A stretch of DNA of 64,000 nt from Shinisaurus crocodilurus (lineage: Eukaryota; Chordata; Lepidosauria; Squamata; Shinisauridae), in the NCBI GenBank assembly GCA_021292165.1, contig CM037878.1, forward strand, positions 253,446,968 to 253,510,967, read 5' to 3'. The translations under genes were made by a program, and so were the position numbers. Below the pieces are notes generated by a model. The model saw nothing but the letters and a program-made list of their open reading frames with translations, was not told the DNA's origin and searched no databases. Within the stretch, counting starts at the first letter, position 1. Each line of letters starts with the position of its first letter. Positions 11,927-24,060 of the stretch are shown in pieces.

Positions 11927-11969
<43 letters not shown>

Positions 11970-13825
11970 TATATATTCCTTGAAGTAGCCCAATGCGCTT
12001 CAGCCATGTATGATATATATGGGCCTTTTTCAGTGGTCAATATTTCTAAAAATGCCTGAAGAGATCTCTTGAAAAGTTTGTCTCCAGTCACAGGATTCAG
12101 CTTGGAGACAAACCTTGTCAGAGATCTCTGCAATCAAACTGGTAATGAATCCTTAAAAAACAAATTCATTATGAAACAGGAGCAGTACACTCTGCCCATT
12201 CCTATCATATTTATACTTACTGCAATTCAAACTTTTTAAAATTTTGCTAAAATAACTGGTAACTCATTTTTATTATGTGAATTCCAAATGAATTCAATTT
12301 CTGATTTGAGTTTGGAATCAACAAAAAAACTGAAAGCTCTGCCAGTGCAATCCATGCTCACACTTCTGAAGTTTGTGACTCACAAAGATAAGATTGTCTT
12401 GTTGGAGAGGAGACCTGCGGCACAGAAGGTTACAGAAAGTTACTGCAAGAATTCTGATGGAACTACAGCTAGAACCATCTTTAACGCCCTTAATGATTGT
12501 CTTACATCTACATCAGGAACACACAACTCTTTGCTCTGAGCGTGACTTTTACATTCTAATTAAAACTCAAAAGTACCACATTGCAGTTAACAGCAAAAAA
12601 GCATTTTGCTTCCGTCTTAATCAGTGTTTGCTTTATGTTCATCCTCTTTTTTTCTGCCTCATAGTGTGCACTCTTCTTTCTCTACACCATATGACTCTTT
12701 TAACCCCTCCTTGTTGTTAAACCTTCCCTTCTCTCTCCCCCCCCCATAGTGCTCTATCTCTTCACACACAACACATGCTTTTTCTGTTTCAGTGCAGCAC
12801 AAGTTTACACCCCCATCCCTTGGTTACCCATCCTTTTCCTGTCTTCCCTCTCATTGTTCTCTCTGCAAACTTCATCTCTCTTTATCCCACAGTGCTCTCT
12901 TTTCTCTTTGTACCACCACAGGTCTCTCTACACTTCCAATCCGTCAGTTCCTGTCCCCGCTTTTTGCCTTCAGTGTTTTCATTGCTTTGTTTCAGCTCCC
13001 TCCATACCTCTACTTGGCATTTTTTACTTCAGTGGTTACAACACACAAGGTTTCATTCTCCCAGCAATTCAGTATCTCAGGTACAACAACAGGTAAGCCA
13101 TGCGGTGTGTCTGTCTGTCTGCTTCAGGGTGGAAAAAGTGGTGGTTACTTCTGTTAATCCAGGGAGAGAAAGAGGAAAGCAGCAGTTCTAGTGAAACAGG
13201 CATTCTCCCACATTTGATGAGCTTAAGGTCTTTTGACAAAGAGATGGGATATTCTTTCAATTGCTCATGGTATTCAACAGATTTCTTTTTTAAAAGGATG
13301 GAAGGGCTTTGATTAGTTGCTGTTCAACTTTAGTCTAAGAACAACAAAGCAGATTGATCGAGCATAGAATGATGGGCAAGTCAGTAAGAATCATTTCCAT
13401 AAAAATGAAAAGGTTAAGCGTATAGCCAGATGAAAGAATGAAGTAACCGATAAGGAAAAACAAGCAACTACACATATAAGAGGGCATTCTGAATTGGGAC
13501 CAAACATTTCCCTGCCCCTGCCCCTGCCCCCAGCAAGCAGAGATTAATGTTGTTCAACATGATTATATATATATATATATTCTAGGATATTTAACATATT
13601 TCTGACAATCCTAGAGATGCAAGCACTTCTCTGTTTAACAACTTTGAATATGAGACATTTCATAAAAGTTCTCACTAGACCCTTTATCAGAAACTAATGT
13701 TATGCAGGCCCAAAATGATTAAAGCTAAGAGTAAACCACATTGAACTTTATGGAACTTACTTTTGAGTAAACACACATAGGATCAGCCTGTTAGACATGA
13801 GGAAAACAATTTTGATGAACAATTC
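11325..13825. other. unassigned, with GATA microsatellite and pyrimidine-rich tract
   Basis: A (GATA)n run occupies 11925-11968; the minus-strand frame across it (YLSIYLSI repeats) is an artefact. From about 12620 to 13060 the plus strand is strongly C/T-rich, which leaves several overlapping open frames of 115-138 codons with no domain. A frame at 12288-12539 has no motif I know. Confidence 0.45.
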
Positions 13826-13829
13826 TGGT

Positions 13830-14260
13830 GCAAGATATTATGGAATGGAACTATTCCTTATCCATATGTGTTTATCACATGGAAAATGTCTACAAAATAT
13901 CCCACAGATGGTCTCTGTCTCCAGTCAGAATCCAACACATTGTTTCCAGTAATGAGGCAGTATGTTGGAGAAGCTGTGCAGAAAGGCTTCTTTTTCCATA
14001 TGCTGTGGTGGTTCCTATTTTGGAAGGAGGTTAATAGCTCAATATCCATTATTGAGCTAGGTAGCAAAATTCTACTGGTGCTATTTATCTGCTTATTCAA
14101 TATTCTTCCCTTTAGGAACACCCATGACATGCAGTATGAAAAGCTCATATCTTTTTGTTATTAGCAGCTAGAGTACACATTATTCCAATGTGGAAAAAGA
14201 CCAAGCATTCCTTTACTGAAATTACGGCACGATAATTTATGGGACATTCTTATGATTTAA
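13830..14260 (+). mobile_element. L1 ORF2 C-terminal remnant
   Basis: Two plus frames read in order as the end of an L1 ORF2: 'YKISHRWSLSPVRIQHI', 'VCWRSCAE', then after a frameshift 'FFFHMLWWFLFWKEVNSSI', then 'WKKTKHSFTEI'. This matches the WYLTPVRL / CWRCG / HMWW / FW-EV order of vertebrate L1 proteins. Decayed. Confidence 0.7.
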
Positions 14261-14649
14261 AAATTATTCCATCTGGTAATCTTGTGTGGGAATAGGACAG
14301 AAACTTAAAAGATATAGGCGTTGATTTTTACTCAGCCTTAGCCAGTTTCTTTTAAAATTAATGAGCAAAATAGACAAGGTTCATTATATTATTCATGAAA
14401 AATAACATTTTCGTATATATTGTGATAATTTTTGCAACTATCTCTGCACTAGATGTATTAAAATAACCACTGTAAAATCTCTACCTATTCTTAAGTCTGC
14501 ACTTTATTTTTGTGAACTATATATATATTTAATAATAAATTCAAAGATGTGGAATTTGAATTATTAGGAAGTGGAACTGAGTATATTGAAAATTAAGCAA
14601 TCAACTTAAAAAGACAAGAAACGTATTTACAAGAACTTTCTATTTTAAT

Positions 14650-15110
14650 ATTGATCTGACTCCATTATGTGTTCTCTTGCAGTGTACAGGATGTTTTCAG
14701 GGGGCAGGGTTAGATAAAAAGCCTCATGGATTCTTGCATATGCTTGAACTTTGGGGCATTTTTTGAATTCTATTCCAGTATCCTTGGCAGCTGTAACCGT
14801 ATCACTGAAGATCATCTTCTAGAGGAATGGAGATCCACTGTGCATTTCACTTATTTCTCCTCTAGGCCAGAAGGAAAAAAGTGTCCTATGAGTCCACCAA
14901 ACTTTTGCCACTGATTTGAAGGTTTTCTTTAAACAATAAGCTTGTCCAGCAGCAAAAGCAACATGGTATTCTGCAAAAATATGGAGAGGATATTTGGTAT
15001 TGATGGTTCAGAGTTGTTCTTCAAAAGTATGATCAGAGTCAAATGTAGAAATCTCTCAATGATAAGACGTTATCTGGAAGATACTAAAAGAAATCAACCA
15101 GACTACAGAG
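14650..15110 (-). pseudogene. unidentified protein-like minus frame with stops
   Basis: One minus-strand frame reads about 150 residues of natural-looking protein with three stop codons (near 15060, 15007 and 14820). It includes 'PLHIFAEYHVAFAAGQAYC', 'KTFKSVAKVWWTHRTLF' and 'KDTGIEFKKCPKVQAYARI', and ends 'LYTAREHIMESDQY' then TAA near 14656. An AATAAA-like signal (AAAATAAAGTG) lies about 150 bases further on. I do not recognise the protein. It may be a processed pseudogene, a decayed exon or chance. No introns or poly(A) remnant were identified. Confidence 0.3.
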
Positions 15111-15179
15111 AGCCTAGGTGTTTTAATCTTGAGGTTTACTCAACTAAACTAAGTAAAATATAATTATTCCATGTATTAG

Positions 15180-16140
15180 CCAATATATTATTATTAATAA
15201 TAATGATTACACTGTACCCTTAATTAGTCAGCTATTAAATTTTATAGCATTAAAGGTTGTCTCATACACAAGTCATTTTGTTAAATCTGACATTCAAATC
15301 CATCTTTGCAATACGCTCTCCTCTGGAGTTGGGCCATGGAATAAAATGCTATGAAAAACAAAATAAACCAAAACCCTGCTGTGGAAACAGGACAAATCTA
15401 GTTTTCACATCCCCTGCACAGATAGAAACAAGACAGAAGTAAAAGGCACCAAATGGAGCTCAAAGCTTCAGTATGATATCAGCCTCCAGATTCTGGCAGA
15501 ATCTGCAACCTAAGATATCAGTCCCTCCAAGTCAGATAGTCTCACATATTCTGGGTGCCCAAAATTATCTTGCTTACAAGATTTTTTCCCCATCTTAAGC
15601 AAGTCTTGAGGAAAGTGAAATAATAAAGGTGGAGGATATGATGAAATCTTTACTCCAAAGTGACTAATTATGCAGCTGTTACGTTTATTCTCCAAGAGCA
15701 AATATAACCTAATCATTAAAGGCCCCGTACATTCATGTGCACCCCACCTAAAAGTCAACTGGGTGCCGGGTGCCTGGACTCTGGCATTACTATGAAGATT
15801 CTCCACCCAAATGGTACAGCACATACAATGGTTTTCTAATCTTACTGTACCAGATAGAGTTCGGCCACGCAGGAACAAAAATGGGAATTCAAATTCACCT
15901 AATGGCCAATTCAGACATGACTACAGGTTTTTCCCCCCCAGCTTGTGGCATCTTTCTCTTCACAACAAATCAGTTCTTTGCCTCTATCAAGAGTTTGCAT
16001 ATCACAAAAATCCTTGCCAATGTGCCTAGAGTGATGGGAGGTAAGATATTGCAGCCTCTTCTCGTGACATTACATTACAACTTTCACCTTAAGCAGAAGA
16101 TGAATTGGAAGGTGGCCAGCATAATAGGAATCTTTTAAAA
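15180..16140. other. unassigned
   Basis: No repeat or gene recognised. Frames of about 122 codons on both strands (15510-16138) overlap each other and have no known motif. Confidence 0.35.
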
Positions 16141-16141
16141 T

Positions 16142-16752
16142 GATCCAGAGGAGCCAAGAAACTACAAGATTGCTGATTTAACATCTGTGCCAGTAAATTG
16201 GTAGGAAGCTTTATTAAAGCCAGAACTGTTAAACAAAGAAAAGAACAAGCCTTGCTGAGGAACAATGAACATGGCTTCTGTAAAGGCAAGTTCTGCTTCA
16301 CAAATATAAATTTGACGCTGTAGACAAGAGGCAGTCTGGCAGAACTGAACTGTCAAAAAGCTTTTGATCATGTTCCTTACCAAAGGCTCTTGAGTAAACT
16401 TAGGAATCATGGAATAACGTGATGCAATTCTTTTATGGATTGGTTACTGTTTAAAGAACAGGAGGCAGAGAGTAGGAATAAATGGGACAGTTCTCATAAG
16501 AGAGATGGGTAAGAACTGGAGTTCCGCAAGGATTTGTACAGGCTACTACTCTTGATGGAAATATGGAACCTTCAAGTTCAGATACAGCATGCCACTGAAT
16601 GCCAGTTGCTGAGGAGCAACAATGGAAGGGGGCTGTTGCCTTCATGCCCTGCTTGTAAGCTTCTCAAACATCTGGTTGGCTGCTGAGAGGAAAACGATTC
16701 TGGCCTAGATGGACCTTTGGTCTGATCCAGCAGGTCTCTTACGTTCTTATAT
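16142..16752 (+). mobile_element. decayed CR1, RT fragment plus 3' UTR
   Basis: It aligns by eye with CR1 RT: GCCAAGAAACTACAAGATTG, AACATCTGTGCCAGTAAATTGG, CTTTTGATCATGTTCCTTACCAAAGGC (KAFD-VP), TCTCATAAGAGAGATGGG and GGAGTTCCGCAAGGA (GVPQG). Then it jumps to the 3' UTR (CATGCCCTGCTTGTAAGC, AGATGGACCTTTGGTCTGATCC, TTACGTTCTTAT). Several internal deletions and frameshifts. Confidence 0.7.
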
Positions 16753-18831
16753 TCCTATGGCCAGTACTACTTAGTTTAATCATAAATTATTTGGAGTTAG
16801 AGGGTTGCAAATTAGGTATTATTTTTATTCGTTCTTTTCCCATACATTTATTCTCTTTGTAAGAGAGGACTGTTGTTTGTCATGATCAAAAAGGCAGTGG
16901 TGGGGCAGCTGAGTACAGAGATTCTTAGATGATGCTGTTTGTCCTGAACACATATCCATTTGGCTTCAGGATAGGGTTTGCAACTGGTTAGTGATCTGCA
17001 TCCAGAGATCTACAGAGGAATGTGATCATGTTAATTCAGCTGGACCACTCTATGGTAGTTTAAAAAAAACTAAAGCAGAACATCAACTTCTTCCAAGCCA
17101 CCTGGAACAACTGGGAGTTGGGGAGCTTCATTCTCACCTGATCAGGTGTCCTCAGAGAGTAGTATTACTGACTACTTCTCTTCCTTATATGAATTAACCT
17201 ATGGGGTTATGTTCAGTTCATGCTTTCCTCATACTTTGAGCTGCCTCACCACTCCCTATTTGATCATGGGGACTAGACTTCTCTTAAGAGAGAGAATTAA
17301 TCTGCGAGAAAAAAATAGTAAAAATGATACCTAATTTGTAAACCTGGGGGAAAGAGAAACAATAACATCATCAAGAGTTAAGGAAAGAAGAAGAAAGTAA
17401 TCAGAAAGGGTTATGAGAAAACACTATATGCTCATTTATGTTTAAGATAATGAGGTGACATCCAACCACAGGCTGCAAAAAAGGAGGCAGAGGTGTAAAA
17501 GAAGAATGCACTTGTATTTCTGTAAAATAAAATGTCTCCTGAAAACATAGATTCAGATGGTATTTTTTTTAAAAAAACACTCTAAATTATAACATTTTGA
17601 GCAAGATTAATGAAATTTGGGTGAAAACTACTTAGAGCACATCATACATTTTCATGGCCTCTGTAGAATCTTGTACACTAAAGAAATAATTCTATAACCA
17701 ATTACATGGGAGTAATTCCAGTATAGTCAGTTAAGAACTCATTTTCTCCCCAAAGTAAATATGGAAATTGTGCTGGAAATTACTGTGCAATCCTATAAAT
17801 ACTTACTTTTCAAAGTAAGCCCCACTGTGTTCAATAGTGCTTACTCCCTAGTAAGTGTGTACAGGATTGCAGCCTCAAAAGCTCAAAATCAAGAAGAGGA
17901 TGATCTCTAACAACATGTTTCTAATCCCATGTTGATCTTGAGGGCCTGACTCATCATTTCATTTCTAGTTGTAAAAACCAAATTGTTTAAATCTTCCATG
18001 ATACCTGCAAGATTCAGCTGGTGAAATGGAACAATTCCAAAAAAAATGCCAGAAAGTGGTCCCCACAAACAAAATGGGACTCAACATGCAATTTTATTCT
18101 AGTTATATTAATTATGTGAATTTGCACAAACACAATATGCAAATTAATGCTGACCGCTAGCTCATTATAGAAGTTCAGTGCTACACTTGCTGCAAAGTAA
18201 GCTGCACTCTGAACCTGCTGCTCAGAAGTGTACTTTGCATGGCTCTGCATTCAGTTGAATACTAGTTGTTTATTTGCTTTGGGGATTCTTTGAAATAACA
18301 CACAAGGAAAAAATAGCACAACTTGAATTAGAGAGCTCAAGGTGAGCTGATAGAACCTGGTGGTTACCTGGTTAGAGGGAACATGCTTTAAGATATAAAG
18401 GTCACATGTGATTGTGACAGTAATACTGTAGAGAGAATATTCAAAGACAGTTTTTAATACATCTTCACTGATATATTATACATGAACTTTTTGTGAATGA
18501 ACACAGAGGATGAGTGTCAGGAAAAAAGAAAAAGGGTTGGAGGACTCTCCCTGGCCATCCTCACACTCCATTTGTACATATTAGTTTCTATAGCATAAAC
18601 ATCACTAGGCAAAGTGCTAAGTTACAGGTTAATGATTTTCAGTCTTGAACTTGAATTTTACTCTCTCTTTTTTATTTTGAAGTCTATGCACACATAACTG
18701 GGGCTTACGTCTACATAAGCACGCATAAGATTGAAGGCCTGTAGGTCATCTTACAACATTTTATAACAAGAATCTTTGTCGCTTTTAATGCCAAAATACA
18801 AGATACTGTCAACAAAATTGATACATTAAAC
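16753..18831. other. unassigned, one palindromic MITE
   Basis: At about 17787-17877 there is a palindromic unit (GCAATCCTATAAATACTTAC / GTAAGTGTGTACAGGATTGC) of a family also half-seen near 10750, 13740, 35570 and 52350. The rest is AT-rich and unrecognised. Confidence 0.4.
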
Positions 18832-18962
18832 CAGGCTTCCCCAACCTGGTGCCCTCCAGATGTTTTATACTGCAATTCCAAGTATACTGGACCACTGGCC
18901 ATGCTGGCTGGGGACTGATGAGAACTGACACCCAAAACATCTGGAGGGCACAGACAGAAGGC
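18832..18962 (+). mobile_element. hAT-like palindromic MITE
   Basis: The left arm AGGCTTCCCCAACCTGGTG, CCTCCAGATGTTTTATAC is mirrored by CCCAAAACATCTGGAGGGCAC. The centre has ACTGGCCATGCTGGCTGG. Same family as 22193-22320, 24317-24450 and 52876-52995. Confidence 0.7.
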
Positions 18963-18989
18963 TTCTGATCTAGCAAATAATTTCTGCTT

Positions 18990-19247
18990 ATTAATTAATT
19001 AATTTATTTATTATTTATTATATTTATACCCCACCTTTTTTCCTGCAAGGAACCCAAGGCGGCTTACATAATCCCCTTCCTCCTCCTCCTCTCCAATGTA
19101 TCCTCACAACAACCCTGTGAGGTAGGTTAGGCTGAGAGACCGTGACTGGCCCAAAGTCACCCAGGGAGCTTCATGGCCGAGTGGGGACTAGAACCCGGAT
19201 CTCCCAAGTCCCAGCCCAACACTCTAACCACTACACCACGCTGGCTC
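18990..19247 (-). mobile_element. tRNA-derived MIR/CORE-like SINE, copy 2
   Basis: A full-length copy in reverse. The plus strand reads tail (ATTTATACCCCACC), CAAGGAACCCAAGGCGGC, CCCTGTGAGGTAGGTTAGG, B box complement (GGACTAGAACCC), A-box end (CACTACACCACGCTGGC). It faces the plus-strand copy at 19654-19900. Confidence 0.85.
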
Positions 19248-19653
19248 CATGTTGCTTGTGGAATGGAGTGATTTTTGTTGATTCCTCCCTCCCTGTGCAG
19301 CCCCCTGTGCCTCTAAAACTGATCCAAAGGGTATGGGGAGCCTCCAGAACAGTTGCGGGTGGCACTGGAGGCTGCAGGAGGAGGGGGAAATTGGCTGCAA
19401 ATCACCTTCCTCCTCCCTTTCTGATGGTAGTGGCATTCTGAATGGAACTCTGCTCAGGGGATGCTACTGCCAGCAGAATAAAACCATGGATCCAACCCAA
19501 TGTGCTTAGAAAGCATGTTTAGATAACGTTTTGTACGCATCTGATTCTGAAGCTTTTGGGTGGTTTCTGTTAAGATTTCCACATAACATTTGAAAACATG
19601 ATGACCTGATTGACTTTAATGGGACTACTCTATTTTTTCATTGCATCACCCTA
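19248..19653. other. spacer between inverted SINEs
   Basis: A GC-richer patch (19260-19440) leaves open frames on both strands. It loosely resembles the interior of the GGATTGCACCC MITE family and was not assigned. Confidence 0.35.
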
Positions 19654-19900
19654 AGAGCCAGTGTGGCGTAGTGGTGAGAGTGTTGGACTGGGACTCAGGA
19701 GATCCGGGTTCTAGTCCCTGCTCGGCCATGAAACTCACTGGGTGACTTTGGGCCAGTCACTAACTCTCAGCCTGACCTACCTCACAGGGTTGTTGTGAGG
19801 ATAAAATGGAGAGGAGGAGGAGGATTATGTAGCTGCCTTGGGATCCTAGCAGGGAAAAAGGTGGGGCATACATATAATTAATTACTTAATTAATTATTCT
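19654..19900 (+). mobile_element. tRNA-derived MIR/CORE-like SINE, copy 3
   Basis: A full copy: GAGCCAGTGTGGCGTAGTGG, B box GGGTTCTAGTCCC, ACCTACCTCACAGGGTTG, then TTGTGAGGATAAAATGG and a (TAAT)n tail. It differs from copies 1 and 2 at scattered sites only. Confidence 0.85.
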
Positions 19901-20843
19901 ATACAATACAAGGATTTCCTATAGTTTTTTTGTTATTGATAATGGATTGATTTTTTTTATCATTCTTTAAAATTTTCAGTAAGAAAACTATGTGTGGGTG
20001 CATTATTCTTCAAGATGCTCAGAATAAGCACCAGCCAGTACACACACACACACTTCTGTTTCTCTCCTCTCTTCTTCAAATTGAGCTGGTCTCATCTATC
20101 AACCGCAGGAGTGTACTCATTTTGCACCTAGAGCTATAATTATTTTTGCTTTAATTTTACAAAACCTTTTGTTTCATTCCCATGAGCCCATCTGATCCTT
20201 ATATTACACTTTCTCTATTAAAACATCCATGCAGAACAAAGCACAGTTGTATGGATTCATAAGTAACACCCTTCTTCTTTTCTCCCTCTCCCCCTCCCCA
20301 CTTTTGTAATACTAGGTACACATCAGTAGCAAGATTCTTTAAACACTACCCTTGGTTTTCAATCTCAGCCTTAATCCCTTTTTCTTTTTGTTCCATAATC
20401 AGTCTAATCATACTGTAGCTCTTATCTCATCGCTGGCACAAGGTGATTTTGTTGATTTTCTTTTCCTTCAGCAGGCCCAGATGCTACTTTCAAGGATCTC
20501 CCAGCCCTCAAGAATGCTTTTGGGGGGCATTGGGATCTGGAGTGTGAAGGGGTCAGGGTCTGTAGTGGGAAGGTGGCCTAAAAGGCCTGATGTATGCACG
20601 ACACTTTGAACCCTGACCAGTGTGCCTAGTGCTATCCCTGGCAAATGTAAGTATTTATACATTTAATCCTCTAAAGTAGCCTATCCATCCTACTGCAATG
20701 ACAGCATTCTTGGTACTCCAGCTCAACATACATGGTACTTTCTCAGTTAACATCTTGCACCTGGATTAAACTGGATGGTGCCATGAAAGCTCATCCCATA
20801 ATAAAGCAGTCTAAAGATTCAAAACAAACTTTTTCTTATTACT
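19901..20843. other. unassigned
   Basis: Contains a short (CA)6 at about 20040. No recognised repeat or exon. Confidence 0.35.
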
Positions 20844-22175
20844 TATTTGATTTGTACCCCACCTTTCTACCAAAAAATGACAATCAGGGTGGCTTATAGG
20901 CATAATTAAAGCTGAGTCAAACAATAAAACAGTAGATTAAAATACAATAAAAATGTAACAATTTCAGAAAAAAATAGAATATACAAAACAGCAACCAACC
21001 CAACATACCCACTTAGAGGTCAATGACCTTTTTGAATGAAGTGGTCTTCACCAGACAGTGGAAGGACAGCAGAGAAGAAGTGAACTAGCCTCCCTTGGGA
21101 GGGAGTTCCACAGCATGGGAGAGGGTACTGGAAAGGTCCCCTGCAGTCACCACCAAATGCCCCTCTGAAGGTGGTGGTCTCGAAAGAAGGGCTTCTCTAG
21201 AAGATCTTAAGAACTGGGCAGGCTTGTATGGGAGAAGGCAGTCTTTCAGGTAGCCTGGTCCCAAGCTGTATAGTCTGGCTGCAGCATTCTGGACCAGCTG
21301 AAGTTTCTGAACAGTTTTCTAAAGCAGTCCCACGTAGAGCGCATTGCAATAATCCAAATAGGATGTAACTAAGGCATCCGTGACCATGGCCAGAGCAGAT
21401 ATCTCTAGGAATGGGCATAGGTGGCACACTAGCCTCATCTGTGTAAACACACTCCTGGCCACCTCTGAGATTTGGGCATCCAGGTTCAGGGCTGAGTCCA
21501 AGAGTATGCCCAAACTGCAAGCCTGAGTCTTCAAGGGGAGTGTAACTCCATTCAGCACAGGCTGAATCCCTATTCCCTGATCTGCTTTTCGACTGACCAA
21601 AAGCACCTCTGTCTTGTTTGGATGAAGCATCAGTTTGTTTGCTCTCATTCAGTCCATTACTGACAGCAGGCACCACTTAAGAACCAGAACAGCTTCCTTG
21701 GATTTAGATGGAAGATATTGCATTGGGTGTCATCAGCATCTTGGTGGCACTGAACCTCAAAACTCTGGACAACCTTTTCCAGGATTTTCATGTATATGTT
21801 AAAATAGCATGGGGGTTAAGATGGAACCTTGAGGGACACCACAGGCCAACGGCCATGGTGTTGAACAGGAATCCCCCAACACCCGCTTCTAAGATTGCCC
21901 TTCCAAGAAGAACTGGAGCCACCATATAACAGTGCCTCCCAGTCCCACCTCAGACAGACACCTCAGAAGGATACCATAGTGGATGGCACTGAAAACTTCT
22001 GAAAGGTCCAGCAGAACTAACAAGGACACACTCCCCCTGACCAATTCCTGGCATAGATTGTCCACCAAGGTGATGAAAGCAGTCTCTGTCCCATAACCAG
22101 GCCTGAAGCCAGACTGAAATGGATCTTGTTGTTCCCTTCACTCCATGCTATACTGAGGGCAGCCAGTCAGGATGG
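20844..22175 (-). mobile_element. L2 LINE, RT domain to 3' end, dead
   Basis: On the minus strand the order is: LVDNLCQELVRG, 'VLLDLSEVFSAIHYGIL' (motif A, where the usual DTIDH is changed), 'CSTPWPLACGVPQGSIL', a decayed active-site region, then an open stretch (21319-21648) with 'NKTEVLLVSR', 'CSLGILLDSAL' and 'VTSYLDYCNALYVGL'. The 3' UTR ends near 20844 in GGTGGGGTACAAATC plus an A-rich tail. Stops and a lost catalytic context make it inactive. Confidence 0.8.
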
Positions 22176-22192
22176 CAATCTCAACTAGCCTT

Positions 22193-22320
22193 CCCCAACC
22201 TGGTGCCCTCTAGATGTTTTGAAACCCCCATTAGCCCCAGCCAGCAAGGCCAATGGTCAGGAATTCCGGGAGTCGTAGTCCAAAACATGTGGAGGGCACC
22301 AGGTTGGGGGAGACTGGTCT
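22193..22320. mobile_element. hAT-like palindromic MITE
   Basis: GCCTTCCCCAACCTGGTGCC at the left and GGGCACCAGGTTGGGGGAGAC at the right are perfect or near-perfect complements. The centre is CAGCCAGCAAGGCCAATGGTC. Full hairpin of about 128 bp. Confidence 0.75.
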
Positions 22321-22528
22321 AAAATATTATATCCCTCAAAAATGACAACAAAGGCTCATGGGTTGTCTTTTCGCCAACCCTGCTGAGAATGACCCTACCT
22401 GAGCATGGGACTGCAAAGCCAGGGACTCTCCTCATGGAGGGAGAATAGCATTCTTATTCAGAATGGGCTTACGTAGCAAGGAACACAATTGTTAAGATGC
22501 TGCCTCTGAGGCAAGAAAAGCAGTTCTC

Positions 22529-23072
22529 TAGGGATGTGTGAGGAATCCTATATACGATGGATTTTCAAGATTCGGCCTGCAGGTTAGTTTGACAGGTCTG
22601 CGCTGGTGCTGACTCGCTGTGGTGCGAGCTGAGCCAGCTTGCGAACTTCTGTCTCTAAGATGGTCAGCAATTTGCACATGTAAAAAAAAACACACTAAGG
22701 AAATTTGTGTAAATTTATGCAATTTGCACAAATTGGCACCTGAAAAGCACACGGAGCAATTTGCACAAATTGGCACCCCCCAAAAAGCACATGGTCCTCG
22801 CATGATTTCCAAAAATTGGCAGATTGTACACAAAGTACATCCACGTCCTTTCCAGTGCCAATTTGCACAAAATGCCATGATTTGCACAATTTGCGCAAAT
22901 TGTGCAATTTCCTTAGCAGTTAAAAAACTGCACAAACTGCAGCCCATCTTAGAGATGGAAGTACACGGGAAATCCCCCCCCCCACTTGGCCCACTTCTGA
23001 TCATTGGATCTGAAGTGGGCAGGAAGTCCATAGAGCTCAAACAACCTGGACTTCCAGTGTCAGCACATCCCT
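22529..23072. mobile_element. possible DNA transposon with TTGCACAAATT repeats
   Basis: The ends TAGGGATGTG and CACATCCCTA are inverted. Inside (22670-22930) the words AATTTGCACAAATTGGCA and TTTGCGCAAATTG recur, many of them self-complementary. The frames of 151 and 170 codons on the two strands mirror these repeats and are not genes. The family was not identified. Confidence 0.4.
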
Positions 23073-23089
23073 AAAGTGCTCTTCTCCTG

Positions 23090-24060
23090 CAGCTCAAGCT
23101 CTGCTGACTAAGGAAGACGTGTTTTCTATGCTGGTTGCCTTTAAACTAGAGCTCAAAACTGACTTTATAAATGAACTAAAATCAGATATACTCACAATGC
23201 TGTCTCCAACCAAACAGCACCTAATGCAACTCAATCAAAAGAAAAGCTGTCCACAACAGCTAAGACAGAAGGGGCAGCATTTGATCTGGCCACAGAGAAC
23301 TCCACAAAATCACTTCAATTCTAACTATACAACAAACTTAGAAGAAAAACTGGAGAACTTTGAAAACAGACATACAAGCAGAACCTGCACTTTATAAATT
23401 TTCCTGAAGAAGTTGAAGTAGAGAATGAATAGCTGATTTCCTGCAAAACAAGTAAGAATCAAACCTGGGTGCAGAATCTCCTATACCCATTCAGAATGAC
23501 AGAGCTCACAGACTCTGCACCCCATTCAGCCAGAGTGGGAAATATCCTAGGAATTTCACTCTAGAGCAGTGCTTCTCAAATAGTGGGGCGGGCCCCCCAG
23601 GGGGGGCGCGAGGCTCCGTAAAGGGGGGCTCGTTTGACCTCAGTTAAAAATTTTTTTTAATATTGTGTTCCTTTAAATCCTGTGCTCCTTTAAATCTTTT
23701 CTGCTACAGTTAATAAAGCTATTCTTTGTTGTAAATTGATCCACATTTCTTTCTTTTTTTATTCTCTTATACGTTAATAAGGATACAGTGTTATGCAGAG
23801 GTGTACTTATAACAATTTTATAGACAAATGATACTATTTACAGTCGCGCGGGGGGTGCGAAATGTTTTCTTCTTCCTAGGGGGGGCATGACAGAAAATAA
23901 TTGAGAAGCACTGCTCTAGAGTGAAAGAGTTTGTACTGGAGAGGGCACAAAAGGGCTGTCACTTCAAACTTCAAGATGTTGATAATTATCACCTGAAAAT
24001 ATTGCAAATAGGCAAGATTTTAGGCCCATAATATGCAGGTTTCATATAGCAAACTTGGTT
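23090..24060 (+). mobile_element. L1 ORF1 remnant, interrupted by a hAT
   Basis: The plus strand reads as an L1 ORF1 coiled-coil and core: 'LELKTDFINELKSDI', 'NLEEKLENFENRH', then 'NFPEEVE'-like text, and after the hAT at 23567-23913 'LERAQKGCHFKLQD'. This is the usual LEEKLE-LENR / FPE / ERAHR order of L1 RNA-binding proteins. It carries frameshifts and stops. Confidence 0.65.
23567..23913. mobile_element. hAT element, 347 bp, 8-bp target duplication
   Basis: The ends CAGTGCTTCTCAA and TTGAGAAGCACTG are exact complements. They are flanked on both sides by CTCTAGAG (23559-23566 and 23914-23921). The subterminal G/C runs resemble other Charlie-like hATs. There is no transposase. It sits inside an L1 ORF1. 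Confidence 0.9.

Noticed and set aside
11810..12133. 107-codon minus frame with YLSIYLSI repeats
   Set aside because: Translation of the GATA microsatellite.
12749..13191. Frames of 115-138 codons in three phases
   Set aside because: Caused by the pyrimidine-rich tract (Ser/Leu/Phe/Pro bias); three overlapping phases open at once, no motif.
13828..14164. Paired 96-98 codon frames on both strands as host genes
   Set aside because: The plus strand reads as a decayed L1 C-terminus; the minus frame is its shadow.
22528..23074. 170-codon minus and 151-codon plus frames rich in Cys or Lys/His
   Set aside because: They mirror the TTTGCACAAATT repeats; no zinc-finger spacing is kept.
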